Numbered from the stretch's first letter, positions 1-8,992 are shown. The stretch is DNA of 64,000 bases from Nocardia lijiangensis NBRC 108240 (GCF_001613045.1 NZ_BDBP01000039.1:22619-86618), one strand, 5' to 3'. Translations and numbers: made by a program. The notes: generated from the letters alone by a model not told the origin.

Positions 1-44
1 TGTTGCGGGAAGCCGACCGGCTTTGGCTGGAGATCGCGGGATGA
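1..44 (+). CDS. C-terminal end of an unidentified gene (truncated by window edge)
   Basis: The frame beginning at base 3 reads LREADRLWLEIAG and stops at TGA 42-44. Only 13 codons are visible, so the family cannot be named. The stop overlaps an ATG at 41-43 (ATGA) which opens the repeat described next. The gene probably belongs to the same transcript as the two genes that follow. Confidence 0.5.
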   Translation, partial: LREADRLWLEIAG

Positions 45-286
45 GCGAACGGAGTGAGCGAATCGTGTGCCATCGTGCTTCGCGCATGCCGGAGCCGAAC
101 GTCGGCGAGGTGCAGGCATGAGCGAAAGAAGTGAGCGAACCATGTGCCCGCGCGCATCGCGCATGCCCGAGCCGAGCGTCGGCGAGGAGCAGGCATGAGC
201 GAACCGATCAACAAGCGGAGCAAATGCATCGCTCGCTTGTGTGCGACACGCGTGCCGACGCTGAGCGACGGCGAGCCTCGAACATG
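41..286 (+). repeat. Three tandem copies of a start-codon-carrying intergenic repeat
   Basis: Units begin with ATGAGCGAA at 41, 118 and 195, and the last ends at the ATGAG at 284; the period is 77, 77 and about 89 bases. Each unit has GAGCGAA near its start, a CGCGCATGCC or related core, then CGAGCGTCGGCGAGG followed by GCAGGCATGAG. The GGCGAGG/GAGGAG stretch lies 5-10 bases before each ATG and can act as a ribosome-binding site. The third copy is the most diverged. A fourth, shorter copy lies at 59932-59996 in the same position relative to its genes. Confidence 0.75.
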
Positions 287-1768
287 AGTGCCCTGACCGC
301 CCTCGCCCGCCTGCACGCCGTCCGCGCGGGCCACGCCCAGCCAATCGCCGACGTCCGCCACACCTACCTTTCGGACAACCCGCTCGTCCTGGTGCCGCTC
401 AAGCTGGCAGGTGAGGCCGCCGCACCGCTGGCAGTCATGGTGGGAACCGACCCCGCCGCACCGACACTGCTGACCGTCCCGCAGCCACGCGACCGGGTGC
501 TGCGCCTGCGTTTCCTCGCCGAACTCGCCGAGATCGTGCTCCCCTACCTCGCGGCCTACGCCGAGAACACCGAGGAGCTGACCACCAAGTCGGGCGAAAC
601 CTACGAGCGGTGCCTCGACGCACCTCAGCTGTGGGTGCCGAACTCGGGCGGCGTGGGGTTCCTGAAACTGCTCGGCCGCTCGGTGCGTTTTCACCGAACC
701 GAGGGCGACAACCCTGTCCCCGAATCGCTTCCGCTGTTCGGCCGTTGGCTCACCTGGTTCTGCGATCGCGCCGAGCATCCCGGCTCCAGCACGCTGGTCC
801 CCCTCACCTCGGTGCTCTCGGCGCATTGGGCAACCGGCCAATCCGCGCTCGAGGATGCCAATCTGGCGGCGCTGCTCGGGTGGATCGCTCCCCCGCCCGG
901 CAGCACGGGCGCCGAGGCCGCCGCGCGGGCCGAAGACCCGCTGTCGGTGCCGCCCGCCGGTCCCGCCACCGACCCCGGCTTCGACAACGAAGAACTCGCC
1001 CCGCTCATTGCCGCCTACGACGCGGCCGAGGACAACGAGGCGAAATCCCTTGCCGCACGGCGCATCGAGCGCGCGCTGCACGCCCAGGTCGAGCCGACCT
1101 GGCAGCTCATGTGGCAGGGGCTCGCGCTGCTGCGTGAACGTACGGCCGGTGCTCGAGTCGCCCGGCGGTGGAACGAGGACGTCGGGTCGTTCTCTTACTT
1201 CGCCGGATCGGTGGCCGAAGGTGTGCCGCAAGCGCGGCGGGATTCGGCGGTGTCGGCCGTGCGGAAGTTGCTCGATCGTGAGCGGGCGCTCGAAAAGTAC
1301 GAAGCGGAACGGGCTTTCGACGATCCTCGGATCATGCTCGAACATCGGCTGGCCGGAACGGCTTTCGTGGGCACCGTGATCGGTGTCGATCCGGCCCGTG
1401 TGGTGATGAGCGAGAAGAACCGTCCTCTGCTGCGACCGATTCTACAGGTGCACACCGCCGATCCGGTCATCGTGGCCGAGGGCGACGAGTTCTGCAATGT
1501 CGACAATCCCAGCCAGACGGGAACGGTGTTACCGATGGAGGGCGATCACGAATACCTCGTGCTGGAGCTGTCCGGCGGGATGGGCACCGGCAAGGTCGCC
1601 CGCCCGGGGTCGGTCCCCGACCTCGGCGCTACCGTCCGCTTCGCCGGTTTCAAGATCGGGAGCGGCGGACCGCCCGCGAAGCTTCCTGCCCGCGAAGACA
1701 CTCCGTGGACACACGGCGGCCCGCCGCCGGAGTGGACGCCGGAGTCCGAACCCATCGAGGAACTGTGA
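284..1768 (+). CDS. Conserved-looking protein of unknown function, partner of helicase-like ATPase
   Basis: A 494-aa protein of no family I recognise. The frame is open further upstream (to 131), but that part is the repeat described at 41-286, so the ATG at 284 (MSALTALARLHAVR) is the better start. The N-terminal two thirds look alpha-helical and soluble. Residues from about 370 (AGTAFVGTVIGVDPARV) to about 465 look like beta-strand-rich barrel sequence, and the tail is Pro/Glu-rich. There is no signal peptide or membrane segment. Its stop overlaps the start of the next gene by one base (TGATG), so it is probably translationally coupled to the ATPase and may form a complex with it. The beta-rich region could play the part of the accessory barrel found in Upf1-like helicases; that is inference only. 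Confidence 0.7.
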   Translation: MSALTALARLHAVRAGHAQPIADVRHTYLSDNPLVLVPLKLAGEAAAPLAVMVGTDPAAPTLLTVPQPRDRVLRLRFLAELAEIVLPYLAAYAENTEELTTKSGETYERCLDAPQLWVPNSGGVGFLKLLGRSVRFHRTEGDNPVPESLPLFGRWLTWFCDRAEHPGSSTLVPLTSVLSAHWATGQSALEDANLAALLGWIAPPPGSTGAEAAARAEDPLSVPPAGPATDPGFDNEELAPLIAAYDAAEDNEAKSLAARRIERALHAQVEPTWQLMWQGLALLRERTAGARVARRWNEDVGSFSYFAGSVAEGVPQARRDSAVSAVRKLLDRERALEKYEAERAFDDPRIMLEHRLAGTAFVGTVIGVDPARVVMSEKNRPLLRPILQVHTADPVIVAEGDEFCNVDNPSQTGTVLPMEGDHEYLVLELSGGMGTGKVARPGSVPDLGATVRFAGFKIGSGGPPAKLPAREDTPWTHGGPPPEWTPESEPIEEL

Positions 1769-3066
1769 TGCGAACAGCGGACGCGGCCGTCGACGGCATC
1801 CTCACCGACCTCGCCGACACCTCGCACCGCGCGGTCGTGGTCGATTCGCCGCCAGGGGCGGGCAAATCCACGCTCGTGGTGCGTGCGGCGCGACAGCTCG
1901 CCGAATCCGGTGGGCAGCACATCGTCGTCGCCCAGACCAACGAGCAGGTCGACGATCTCATCGACCGCCTCGCCACCGCCGACCCCGCGCTGAGTATCGG
2001 AAGGCTCTCCCGCACCGGGTATCTCAAGCCCGACCGCATCGACCGGCCGAACGTGACCGTCGGGCAGAAGATCGCGGACCTCACCGAGAGCACCATTCTC
2101 ATCGGCACCGCCGCCAAATGGGCGACGATCGATGACGGACGCTGGCCGCACGCGATCGTCGACGAGGCATATCAGATGCGGTCGGATATGTTGCTGCGCA
2201 TCGCGAATCGCTTCGACCACGGACTGTTCGTCGGTGACCCCGGTCAGCTCGATCCGTTTGCGACCGTCGAGGTCGGCCGGTGGGCGGGCCTGGATTGGGA
2301 TCCCACGACGAGCGCGGTCAGCGTGATGCTCGCGAACAACGATGACATCCCCGTGCACAGCCTGCCCGTGTCCTGGCGGCTGTCCGCGACGGCGGCGCCG
2401 GTGGTCTCGAAAGCGTTCTACCCCTTCAACGAATTTCGAGCGGGCACCGGAATCCACGACCGTCGAATGGAATTCGCGGCCGCCGGTCTGCGCAGCCCTA
2501 TCGACGACGTGCTCGACGAAGCGGCCGAACACGGGTGGGGCTGGTACGAATTGCCCGCCCGCCACACACTGCGCACCGACAGCGAAGCCGTGCGCGCGAT
2601 CGCCGAGATCACCTGCCGCCTGCTCGAACGCAGTGCGACCGCCCATTCTGAACAAGGCTCCCGCCCGGTGACAGCCGAACGTGTCGCCGTCGGCACCGCG
2701 CACCGCGACCAGGCCGATGCCGTGCGCACCGCACTGCGCGGCACTCTGGCCGAAACGGTCACCGTCGACACCGCCAACCGCCTGCAAGGCCGCGAATACG
2801 ATGTCACCCTGGTCCTGCACCCCCTCTCTGGCCGTCGCGACGCCAGCGCCTTCCACCTCGAAGCGGGGCGTCTCTGCGTCCTCGCCTCCCGTCACCGTCA
2901 CGCCTGCATCCTTGTCGGACGCGCAGGTATCCCCGAACTCCTCGACGCCCACCCGTCCGCCGAACCCGTGCACCTGGGCGTTCCCGTGAAGTTTCCCGAC
3001 GGCTGGGAGGCCAACCAGGCCATCCTCACCCACCTGTCCCACCACCGCGTCCCGGCAAACGTCTGA
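1768..3066 (+). CDS. Superfamily-1 helicase-like ATPase (AAA_11/AAA_12 type)
   Basis: A 432-aa ATPase starting at ATG 1768, coupled to the upstream gene. Helicase motifs occur in order: Walker A PPGAGKST (about residue 31), a Q-N-E segment AQTNEQVDDLI like motif Ia, Walker B DEAYQM (about 131), motif III GDPGQLDPF, SWRLS (motif IV region), VGTAHRDQADAVR, and a motif V/VI region with TANRLQGREYDVTLVL and ASRHRHACILVGR. This is the Upf1/Dna2 layout without extra nuclease or zinc domains, and it is short for that class. It is expected to be a cytoplasmic ATP-driven nucleic-acid motor; the substrate is unknown. An earlier in-frame ATG at 1705 lies inside the partner gene and is rejected. Confidence 0.85.
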   Translation: MRTADAAVDGILTDLADTSHRAVVVDSPPGAGKSTLVVRAARQLAESGGQHIVVAQTNEQVDDLIDRLATADPALSIGRLSRTGYLKPDRIDRPNVTVGQKIADLTESTILIGTAAKWATIDDGRWPHAIVDEAYQMRSDMLLRIANRFDHGLFVGDPGQLDPFATVEVGRWAGLDWDPTTSAVSVMLANNDDIPVHSLPVSWRLSATAAPVVSKAFYPFNEFRAGTGIHDRRMEFAAAGLRSPIDDVLDEAAEHGWGWYELPARHTLRTDSEAVRAIAEITCRLLERSATAHSEQGSRPVTAERVAVGTAHRDQADAVRTALRGTLAETVTVDTANRLQGREYDVTLVLHPLSGRRDASAFHLEAGRLCVLASRHRHACILVGRAGIPELLDAHPSAEPVHLGVPVKFPDGWEANQAILTHLSHHRVPANV

Positions 3067-3331
3067 GGCACTCTCCTCAACGAGGACACATGACCACCGA
3101 TCTCCGGACCGCCATCGGCGAGATCGTTTCACTGACGCCACAAAGATGGCTTCAATCCCGATCTAACGGACGCTGGAGGCGATGTCGTCGAAGGCAGCGG
3201 TTACACGCGTGACGAGCCCGCGCCGACATCTATTGCCATGCCCGCGACACCACCCATTGAACCCCGGTAGTTGTTGCGTACCAATACAATTGGATACAGT
3301 CGTGCGCCGACACGGCATGGGGAGGGAACAT

Positions 3332-4087
3332 ATGTGGGAATTGCTGCTCACACCGATCGCCTACGGATGGGCGTTGGCATGCAAGCTGTTCCAGCCGAGA
3401 TATCGGCTCGCACCACCGGACAAAACCATCGACGACTTCGGCACGGCCCGCACAGCAGTCGGTCTCGGAATCAACCTTCTCGTCATCGGCAAGTACTCGG
3501 GGAACGTGGTCGAAGGAATGGTCTTCGGTTCCATACAGCGGCTGACGCTGTCCGCGGCGATCGCGTTCCCTGCCTGCCTGATCGCCATGGCCGTTATCGT
3601 CGCGGCAACCGAGTCGGCCCACCGAGCCACCACCGCCCGCCAAATGATCCATCCGCTGCGAACAATGGGAATCTGCGTTGCCGGCGTCGCCTCCTTCGCC
3701 GCTGTTCCGATACTGATGTCGACATTCGACGGGCAAGCCGGACCCGTGGTGGGCTTGATCGTGCTGGTGGCGGTCGTCGCCTTCACTCTGGCGATCGTGC
3801 CATTCCTGATCCGCGCCGCATTCCTGATCACCAAGCACTGGTTCAACGCCGTCGACGGACACCTGCTACTCGGCCCCACCGTGGCCGTGGTCGTGACCTG
3901 GACGGTCGCCATCATCGACCTCACCACCCGGGAAACGACACTGCTGCCCACCTCCATCGATCTCACCCTGCTCCTCGGAGGGTGCGCCACGATCACCATC
4001 CTCGCCGTCATGGAAGGCCACCGCGCACACCAGCGTTACGGCGTCACCTTCCGCTCGGGAGCATGGCCGCGCGGCCTGCGCCCGTGA
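3332..4087 (+). CDS. Polytopic membrane protein of unknown function
   Basis: A 251-aa protein with about six to seven hydrophobic segments, including LTLSAAIAFPACLIAMAV, GPVVGLIVLVAVVAFTLA and LLLGPTVAVVVTWTVAI. The start at ATG 3332 is chosen because GGGGAGGG lies at 3319-3326; the longer reading from 3182 has no such site and an Arg/His-rich, unlikely N-terminus. I see no catalytic motif. It has its own leader region: 265 bases separate it from the ATPase gene, and those bases hold no other gene that I can support. Confidence 0.7.
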   Translation: MWELLLTPIAYGWALACKLFQPRYRLAPPDKTIDDFGTARTAVGLGINLLVIGKYSGNVVEGMVFGSIQRLTLSAAIAFPACLIAMAVIVAATESAHRATTARQMIHPLRTMGICVAGVASFAAVPILMSTFDGQAGPVVGLIVLVAVVAFTLAIVPFLIRAAFLITKHWFNAVDGHLLLGPTVAVVVTWTVAIIDLTTRETTLLPTSIDLTLLLGGCATITILAVMEGHRAHQRYGVTFRSGAWPRGLRP

Positions 4088-4363
4088 CACCGATCGGATC
4101 ATCCGAGAAGGAACTGCAACAGCCCAGATGGTGAACGCTCGTTCGTGCGAATCCGACAATGACGTGATCACTGATGCGGATCGATCTCGATATAGAAGGA
4201 ACCTGATCGCAGGTCGGCACGTCCAACCTTGCTATGGGGAACTTCAACGGAAAGAAGAGCAAGGAACTCCATACCAGCGACCCGCAACGTCGGGTCAGAC
4301 GCCAGAACCATCGGTGTGACGGTTGCCGGGTGCGAGTCAATCGAAGAAAAGAGCCGATGTGAT

Positions 4364-4388
4364 GGGACGCCACGTTTCGCGGCGTCCC
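4364..4388. terminator. Hairpin between convergent genes
   Basis: GGGACGCC and GGCGTCCC pair around a 9-base loop, just beyond the end of the minus-strand NERD gene. The rest of 4088-4426 (about 340 bases) contains only short, low-quality reading frames and no gene I can support. Confidence 0.55.
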
Positions 4389-4426
4389 CTACCGGCGAGC
4401 ATGGACTCGAGCGCTACCCGCCCCTT

Positions 4427-6322
4427 TCAGCATTCGGGCGGGAACGGAAAGCAGACGGGCGGCACGGACATCGGCCCCGCTTCGGACTGCTCGGCGCCCT
4501 GCGCCGGCGGCGGCACGACTTCCGACTGCGGAACGGGTCTGGGTGATTCGTCCGCATTGCCAGGCCGCGCCGAGCAGGTGGAGGCCATGAGCCATATCGC
4601 ACAGAGGGTGAGGGCGACGACGGCGCAGGCAGCCAGTTGCTGGGCACGATGGTTGTCGCGCAATACCGAAACCCCGGGGCCCTCCAACGTTTGCGGAACA
4701 GAAATCGTCCGCCCGAGGATCTCGACGCTGCGCCGAGCTTCCGGGGCGGGTGCTGGCCGGAGGCGACGCAGCGGTTTCGGCTCGCTCTCCGGTGTGATCC
4801 GGACTCGTTCGCGAACGGCCGTCGAAGTTGCTTGCGGGCGGGGACTTTCGGTGTCCGGCAGTATCCAGGACGACCAACGATCGGTGAACTGCGATTCCGT
4901 TGCGCTGTCCGGAAGTGTGGACGGATGCTCGGAGCGTGCGGGGCTGGGGTCGCCCTTGATCAGCACCACGTGTCCCGACGACTGCATCTCGGCCAGCTCG
5001 GAGCGAGACGGACTGGCGTCGTCCTCGACCAGTACCACTTGTCCCGATGACGACTGCGTCTCGACTAGTCCGGAGCCCGACGGGCCAGCGTCCCCCTCGA
5101 CCACCGCCACGTGCTCCGACGACGACTGCATCTCGACCAGTCCGGAGCCCGACCGGCTGGTGTCACCCTCGACCAGCACCACGTGCCCCGACGACTCCAA
5201 CTCGGCCTGCTCCGAGCCCGACCGGCTGGTGTCACCCTCGACCAGCACCACCTGTCCCGACGACTCCATTTCTGCCTGCTCGGAGCGAGACGGGCGGGGC
5301 TCGTCCTCGACCAGCACGACGTGCCCCGACGGCTGCATCCCGACCAGTCCGGAGCCCGACGGACCAGCATCACCCTCGACCAGCACTACGTGCCCCGGCG
5401 ATGCCTGCACATCGGCCTCGTCCAAGTGTGACGACCGCGAGGTTTCCAGGGCAACCGCGGAGTGTGTGGCTTCCGCGCCGACCTCCGGAGCAGGAGCCGG
5501 TACTTCTGCCGATCGCGGGCACGCGGCTTCCGCCGTCTCCGCATCCTCCGGTTCGATCAAGGGCGCGTGTCCGCCACCTTCGGATCTACGTGGTTTCCGG
5601 ATCGGTTCGACGTCGGGGTCCGGCTCGATCCAGGGCGGCTGCTCCTCACGCGGCCGCCGGTCCTGCACCTTGTCGAGAAGTTGCTTGCGTACCCGTGGAA
5701 ACCCCTCGGCCACAAGCTCTTCGATCGTGACCTCGTCGCCGAGATTCAGCTCGTCCAGCAGCGCGTGAACGTCCTCGGCGGTCCATACGAACCGTCGGCC
5801 CGCGGTGCGGTGGAACCAGGCACGCAGTTCACCGGGCGTGGAGCCGAGCACGACGCCGCATCCGTGTCGCCGCGATTCGACGTTCAACGTCACGGTCGAT
5901 TCCCGTGGCGGCACAACGACGACCAGGCCGTCGACGAACGCTTCGGGATGACGCGGGCTCACCAGCGCCTTCAAGTTGAAGACGTTGCTCGTGACCTGGT
6001 CGAACGGGCTCGTGTCCTGGTCTCGGACGTGGATCGGATCGCCCTCGAACCCCGACAGCCGCCAACGACCGTTGGCCTGAATGGTGAGGGTTCCGTTGCT
6101 CGCCTCCGGAGCCATGCCCTTGACCTCCAGGACCACCACCGCTCGGGGCGTGATCACCACCAGGTCCGCTTCCTGCGCTCGACCCTTGCGATCGCGCTCC
6201 GGGATGTAGCAGCCCGAAATGGCCAGGCCCACAATCACGTACTGGCCGGTCCAGGTCCGCATCCACTCGAGCACTCGCTGCTCGGATCTCGGTATCGCCG
6301 TTCGTTCGTTGATGACCAGCAT
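4427..6322 (-). CDS. NERD-domain protein with internal 23-residue repeats and C-terminal membrane anchor
   Basis: A 631-aa protein. The start at 6322 (MLVINERTAIP) is set by GGAGGTGG nine bases upstream; the frame runs on to 6730 without such a site. Residues about 8-130 are a NERD (nuclease-related) domain: SEQRVLEWMR, a D-x-V-V-I strand (EADLVVITPRAVVVLEVKG) that carries the E-x-K of the endonuclease-like fold, and a following beta segment. A Pro/Glu-rich linker leads into seven copies of a VVLVEGD-type repeat. After a basic stretch, one hydrophobic segment (LAACAVVALTLCAIWLMA) lies about 45 residues before the C-terminus. This suggests a membrane-anchored protein, but orientation is not clear. 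NERD proteins are thought to act on nucleic acid; the role here is unknown. Confidence 0.8.
   Translation of the reverse strand: MLVINERTAIPRSEQRVLEWMRTWTGQYVIVGLAISGCYIPERDRKGRAQEADLVVITPRAVVVLEVKGMAPEASNGTLTIQANGRWRLSGFEGDPIHVRDQDTSPFDQVTSNVFNLKALVSPRHPEAFVDGLVVVVPPRESTVTLNVESRRHGCGVVLGSTPGELRAWFHRTAGRRFVWTAEDVHALLDELNLGDEVTIEELVAEGFPRVRKQLLDKVQDRRPREEQPPWIEPDPDVEPIRKPRRSEGGGHAPLIEPEDAETAEAACPRSAEVPAPAPEVGAEATHSAVALETSRSSHLDEADVQASPGHVVLVEGDAGPSGSGLVGMQPSGHVVLVEDEPRPSRSEQAEMESSGQVVLVEGDTSRSGSEQAELESSGHVVLVEGDTSRSGSGLVEMQSSSEHVAVVEGDAGPSGSGLVETQSSSGQVVLVEDDASPSRSELAEMQSSGHVVLIKGDPSPARSEHPSTLPDSATESQFTDRWSSWILPDTESPRPQATSTAVRERVRITPESEPKPLRRLRPAPAPEARRSVEILGRTISVPQTLEGPGVSVLRDNHRAQQLAACAVVALTLCAIWLMASTCSARPGNADESPRPVPQSEVVPPPAQGAEQSEAGPMSVPPVCFPFPPEC
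4918..5395 (-). repeat. Seven degenerate 69-72-bp tandem repeats inside the NERD gene
   Basis: Each unit encodes a variant of GHVVLVEGDTSRSGSEQAELESS. Unit lengths are 23, 23, 23, 24, 24, 23 and about 20 residues. V-V-L-V-E-[GD]-D is nearly constant, while the Ser/Glu-rich spacer varies between two types (GSGLVEMQ and RSEQAEME). The copies stay in frame, which points to selection on the protein. Confidence 0.85.
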
Positions 6323-6608
6323 CGACGGCCACCTCCATCGCGTCCACGCCACTCGACGGTTCAACGTTATTCGCCGCCGCCGCGCCTCGCGAATCGAAAG
6401 GCACTGTAAGAGCAGGGGATTGGCGACACGGGGGCAGGCAATGGCGGCATGTCGGCAGGACACGCCCGCGCTGCCCTCGTCGTGCGTTCGGGAGTTCGCC
6501 CACATCCGACGAGGTCGGTCCGCCCCTGCCAACCGAAACGAATACCTTCCCGAGTTCGACAGACCTGACAACCTGTTCGGCCACATCGAGTCCGAGGAGT
6601 ACCGACGT

Positions 6609-7058
6609 ATGAGACGCATCGTGAGGAAGATTGCCGGGGTCGCGGCGGCCGCCGCTGTGGCGCCGGTCGTGTTGGCGGCGACCGCGCAGGCCGAACCGGG
6701 ACCGGTGTACTTCAGCGTGGGCAGCACCAACTGCGCGATCTACGACAACGGCGCTGTCGGTTGCGATCTGGGGTCGCCGACGCGGTTGCAGTACAGCTTC
6801 CTGCCCTTCCTGCTGACGGTGAACGAGATCGTCATCGACCAGCAGTGGCTGCCCGCGCACCCGATGTTCGATGCCGGGACGCCGTACACGCTGCCCGGCG
6901 GCAATCCGTCGCTCAACGATGTGAAAACCGGCGACGGGCAGTGGGGTCCCTTCATCGAGTACGCGGGGGCCCGGTGTTCGGTCGGCTTCCACGGCAGCTT
7001 CGGTTGCCAGTCGAAGGGACGGTCGTTCACGTCCTGGAGTGGGACGATCTCGGCCTGA
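6609..7058 (+). CDS. Small secreted protein of unknown function
   Basis: A 149-aa protein starting at ATG 6609, with GAGGAG at 6593-6598. It has a clear signal peptide: RRIVRKIAG, an Ala/Val-rich core, then cleavage near ATAQAEP. The mature part (about 120 aa) has four cysteines (NCAIYDNGAVGCD near the front, ARCSVGFHGSFGCQ near the end) that could form two disulphides, and it is rich in Gly and aromatic residues. This kind of small exported protein is common in Nocardia. I cannot name the family. The 286 bases between it and the NERD start hold the divergent promoters. Confidence 0.75.
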   Translation: MRRIVRKIAGVAAAAAVAPVVLAATAQAEPGPVYFSVGSTNCAIYDNGAVGCDLGSPTRLQYSFLPFLLTVNEIVIDQQWLPAHPMFDAGTPYTLPGGNPSLNDVKTGDGQWGPFIEYAGARCSVGFHGSFGCQSKGRSFTSWSGTISA

Positions 7059-7088
7059 AAAGCGTCGGACCACAGAGCCGGAAACGCT

Positions 7089-7130
7089 GAACCCGCTGGC
7101 ACCCAGGGGAACTCGGTTGCCAGCGGGTTC
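7089..7130. terminator. Perfect 13-bp hairpin shared by convergent genes
   Basis: GAACCCGCTGGCA (7089-7101) pairs exactly with TGCCAGCGGGTTC (7118-7130) around a 16-base loop. It lies between the ends of the secreted-protein gene and the vWA gene and can serve both strands. Confidence 0.75.
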
Positions 7131-7138
7131 GGGACGGA

Positions 7139-8992
7139 TCAGGCGCGGCGCCGGGCGACGAACCAGATCGCCACCCCGATGCCGATCACCGCGACCACGC
7201 CGACACCGATGCCGACGATGGCGACCCACTCCGTGTTCGAGCTCGAACCGCTCACGACCACCGGCTTCTCGGCGCCGGGCCCGGACTGCTCGCCGAGGAC
7301 GTCGGCGCTGCCGGTCGTGTAGGTCGGCCCCGCTTCCGGCGTACCGGCGACGGTCAGATCGAGTTCGACCGGAGTCGGCGGCATTGCCGTCGCGCCGGAC
7401 GGCATACCCACCTTGACCGCGATGTAGTACCACCCGGCCACCGCCTGACGTTGTACCTCCGAGTCGTTGGCGTCCCGGTTGGCGTAGCGGATCGGCACCG
7501 ACGCGAGTTTCAACTCGGCGGCCGTCCGGCCGGTGTAGGCGCCGGTGTCGGAGTCGACCCGGCGGCCGAGCGGTGAGTACAGCGTCGTCTCGACATTCGT
7601 GGCCGAGGTGTACCCCGCCCCTCCCGTCTCGCCGAAGCGCACCCGGTACGCCAGGCCCTGGCCCCAGTCCAGCCGCACCTTGTAGAAGACGTACTCGCCG
7701 GATTGCACGGTGTCGGTGTACTTGCCGCTGCCCTCGAGTGTCGAGGCGACGGTGAACGACCCGCCACCGCTGACCGGCTGCACGGCCCCAGCCGGATCGG
7801 TGAACGTGGTGGCCTCGCCGAGCGTGGGCGTCCCCGGATCGGTGACGCCGGGTTCGATGCCGACGAGGATCTCCACCGGCAGTCGTGCGGGCGCGCCCCG
7901 CGGTGCGATGTCCCAGTGGAGCTCGTAGTAGTACCGGCCGCCGCCCTTGCACTTGTCCGAGCTGCCACCGGACGGTGTCGCGGCCGCACCCTCGAAGGTG
8001 CTGCTGACGGTGATCGCGACACCGTCGCTGGCACGGCCCTCCAGCTCCCGTTCCCTGACGTTGCAATCGGTACCGTCGCGGCCGTAGACGCGCAGTTCCA
8101 GCACACCCATGTCGTCGGTGATGGATACGCCGGTCGTCCGCGGGAACGAGACGATGCCGGTGAAGTAGGCGGTCGCGCCCGCGGGCACATCCACGGCGTA
8201 GAAACGCTTCTCGTGCTGGCCGATGGTGTCGAGGTACTGACCCGGCTTCGCGACCGGCGCTGTCTGGTAGCCGTCGGTGCCGGTGATGGGCGTACCGGTG
8301 GCCTGGTAGTTGCGCAGGGCGGCCGAACTCACCCGGGGCAGAATGCGTTTCAGCGCGGCGCCGTCGGCGGCGTCGCTGTAGCTGCCGCCGGTCGCCTGGG
8401 CCATGCAGGTCAGCTGGGCACGCGCCTTGTCGTCGACGGCGAAGCCGATCGAGTGGACGACGAGGTCGACACCCTTCTGCTTCAGTTCCTTGGCGACGTC
8501 GCACGGGTCGGGCGGCGCGCAGGTGTCGTCACCGTCGGAGACGAGCACGATCGAGCGCGGCCCCGAGGACGGCAGGGCGTCGGCGGCTTGGCGCAGCGCG
8601 GTGCCCATGGGCGTCCAGCCGCGAGCCTGGATACCGTCGACGGCGCTGGTGAGCGCGGGCTTGTCGATGGTGTTCGGCTGCCGCAGGAGCTGGACGTCGC
8701 GGCAGCCCGCTGCCTTGTCGGCTTCGTCGTTACTGGTGCCTGTGCCGTAGGTGGTGAGCCCGACCTTCGCCTCGGCAGGCGCCGATTCGACGAAGGTGCG
8801 CACGGCCTGCTTCGCGGAATCCATCATCGTGCCGCCCTGGTCGGGCCGCTGCATGGACCCGGACGCGTCCAGGATGAGCATGGTCGGGGCGTACTGCGCG
8901 GGCTCGGCGTGCGCGACGGCCGATAGCGCTGCAGGCGCAAAGGTGAGTGCCGCGACGGTCAGTGCCGCGGTCAGCGTGCGGTATCTCGACAT
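7139..8992 (-). CDS. Exported von Willebrand factor A domain protein with C-terminal anchor
   Basis: A 617-aa protein. The start at 8992 (MSRYRTLTAAL) has GAGGACA directly upstream. Signal peptide to about residue 30 (AVAHAEPAQ). The vWA domain follows: MIDAS D42-x-S44-x-S46 in LDASGSMQRP, a Thr in TPMGTALRQA, and an Asp in VLVSDGDDTCAP, so the metal-binding site looks complete. The remaining about 350 residues are beta-rich domains with paired cysteines. A single membrane segment (VAIVGIGVGVVAVIGIGVAI) and a short Arg tail end the protein, so it should be cell-surface anchored with the vWA domain outside. Ligand unknown. Confidence 0.88.
   Translation of the reverse strand: MSRYRTLTAALTVAALTFAPAALSAVAHAEPAQYAPTMLILDASGSMQRPDQGGTMMDSAKQAVRTFVESAPAEAKVGLTTYGTGTSNDEADKAAGCRDVQLLRQPNTIDKPALTSAVDGIQARGWTPMGTALRQAADALPSSGPRSIVLVSDGDDTCAPPDPCDVAKELKQKGVDLVVHSIGFAVDDKARAQLTCMAQATGGSYSDAADGAALKRILPRVSSAALRNYQATGTPITGTDGYQTAPVAKPGQYLDTIGQHEKRFYAVDVPAGATAYFTGIVSFPRTTGVSITDDMGVLELRVYGRDGTDCNVRERELEGRASDGVAITVSSTFEGAAATPSGGSSDKCKGGGRYYYELHWDIAPRGAPARLPVEILVGIEPGVTDPGTPTLGEATTFTDPAGAVQPVSGGGSFTVASTLEGSGKYTDTVQSGEYVFYKVRLDWGQGLAYRVRFGETGGAGYTSATNVETTLYSPLGRRVDSDTGAYTGRTAAELKLASVPIRYANRDANDSEVQRQAVAGWYYIAVKVGMPSGATAMPPTPVELDLTVAGTPEAGPTYTTGSADVLGEQSGPGAEKPVVVSGSSSNTEWVAIVGIGVGVVAVIGIGVAIWFVARRRA

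Noticed and set aside
131..283. 51-residue N-terminal extension of the 494-aa protein
   Set aside because: The stretch is the non-coding repeat; the ATG at 284 has the same place relative to the repeat as the EspG start.
4918..5395. CRISPR or minisatellite outside a gene
   Set aside because: The units are inside the NERD frame, keep phase in codons and have no spacers.
5829..8504. 891-aa minus-strand frame across the vWA and NERD genes
   Set aside because: Arg/Gly-rich composition in the wrong frame, crossing two well-supported genes and a terminator.
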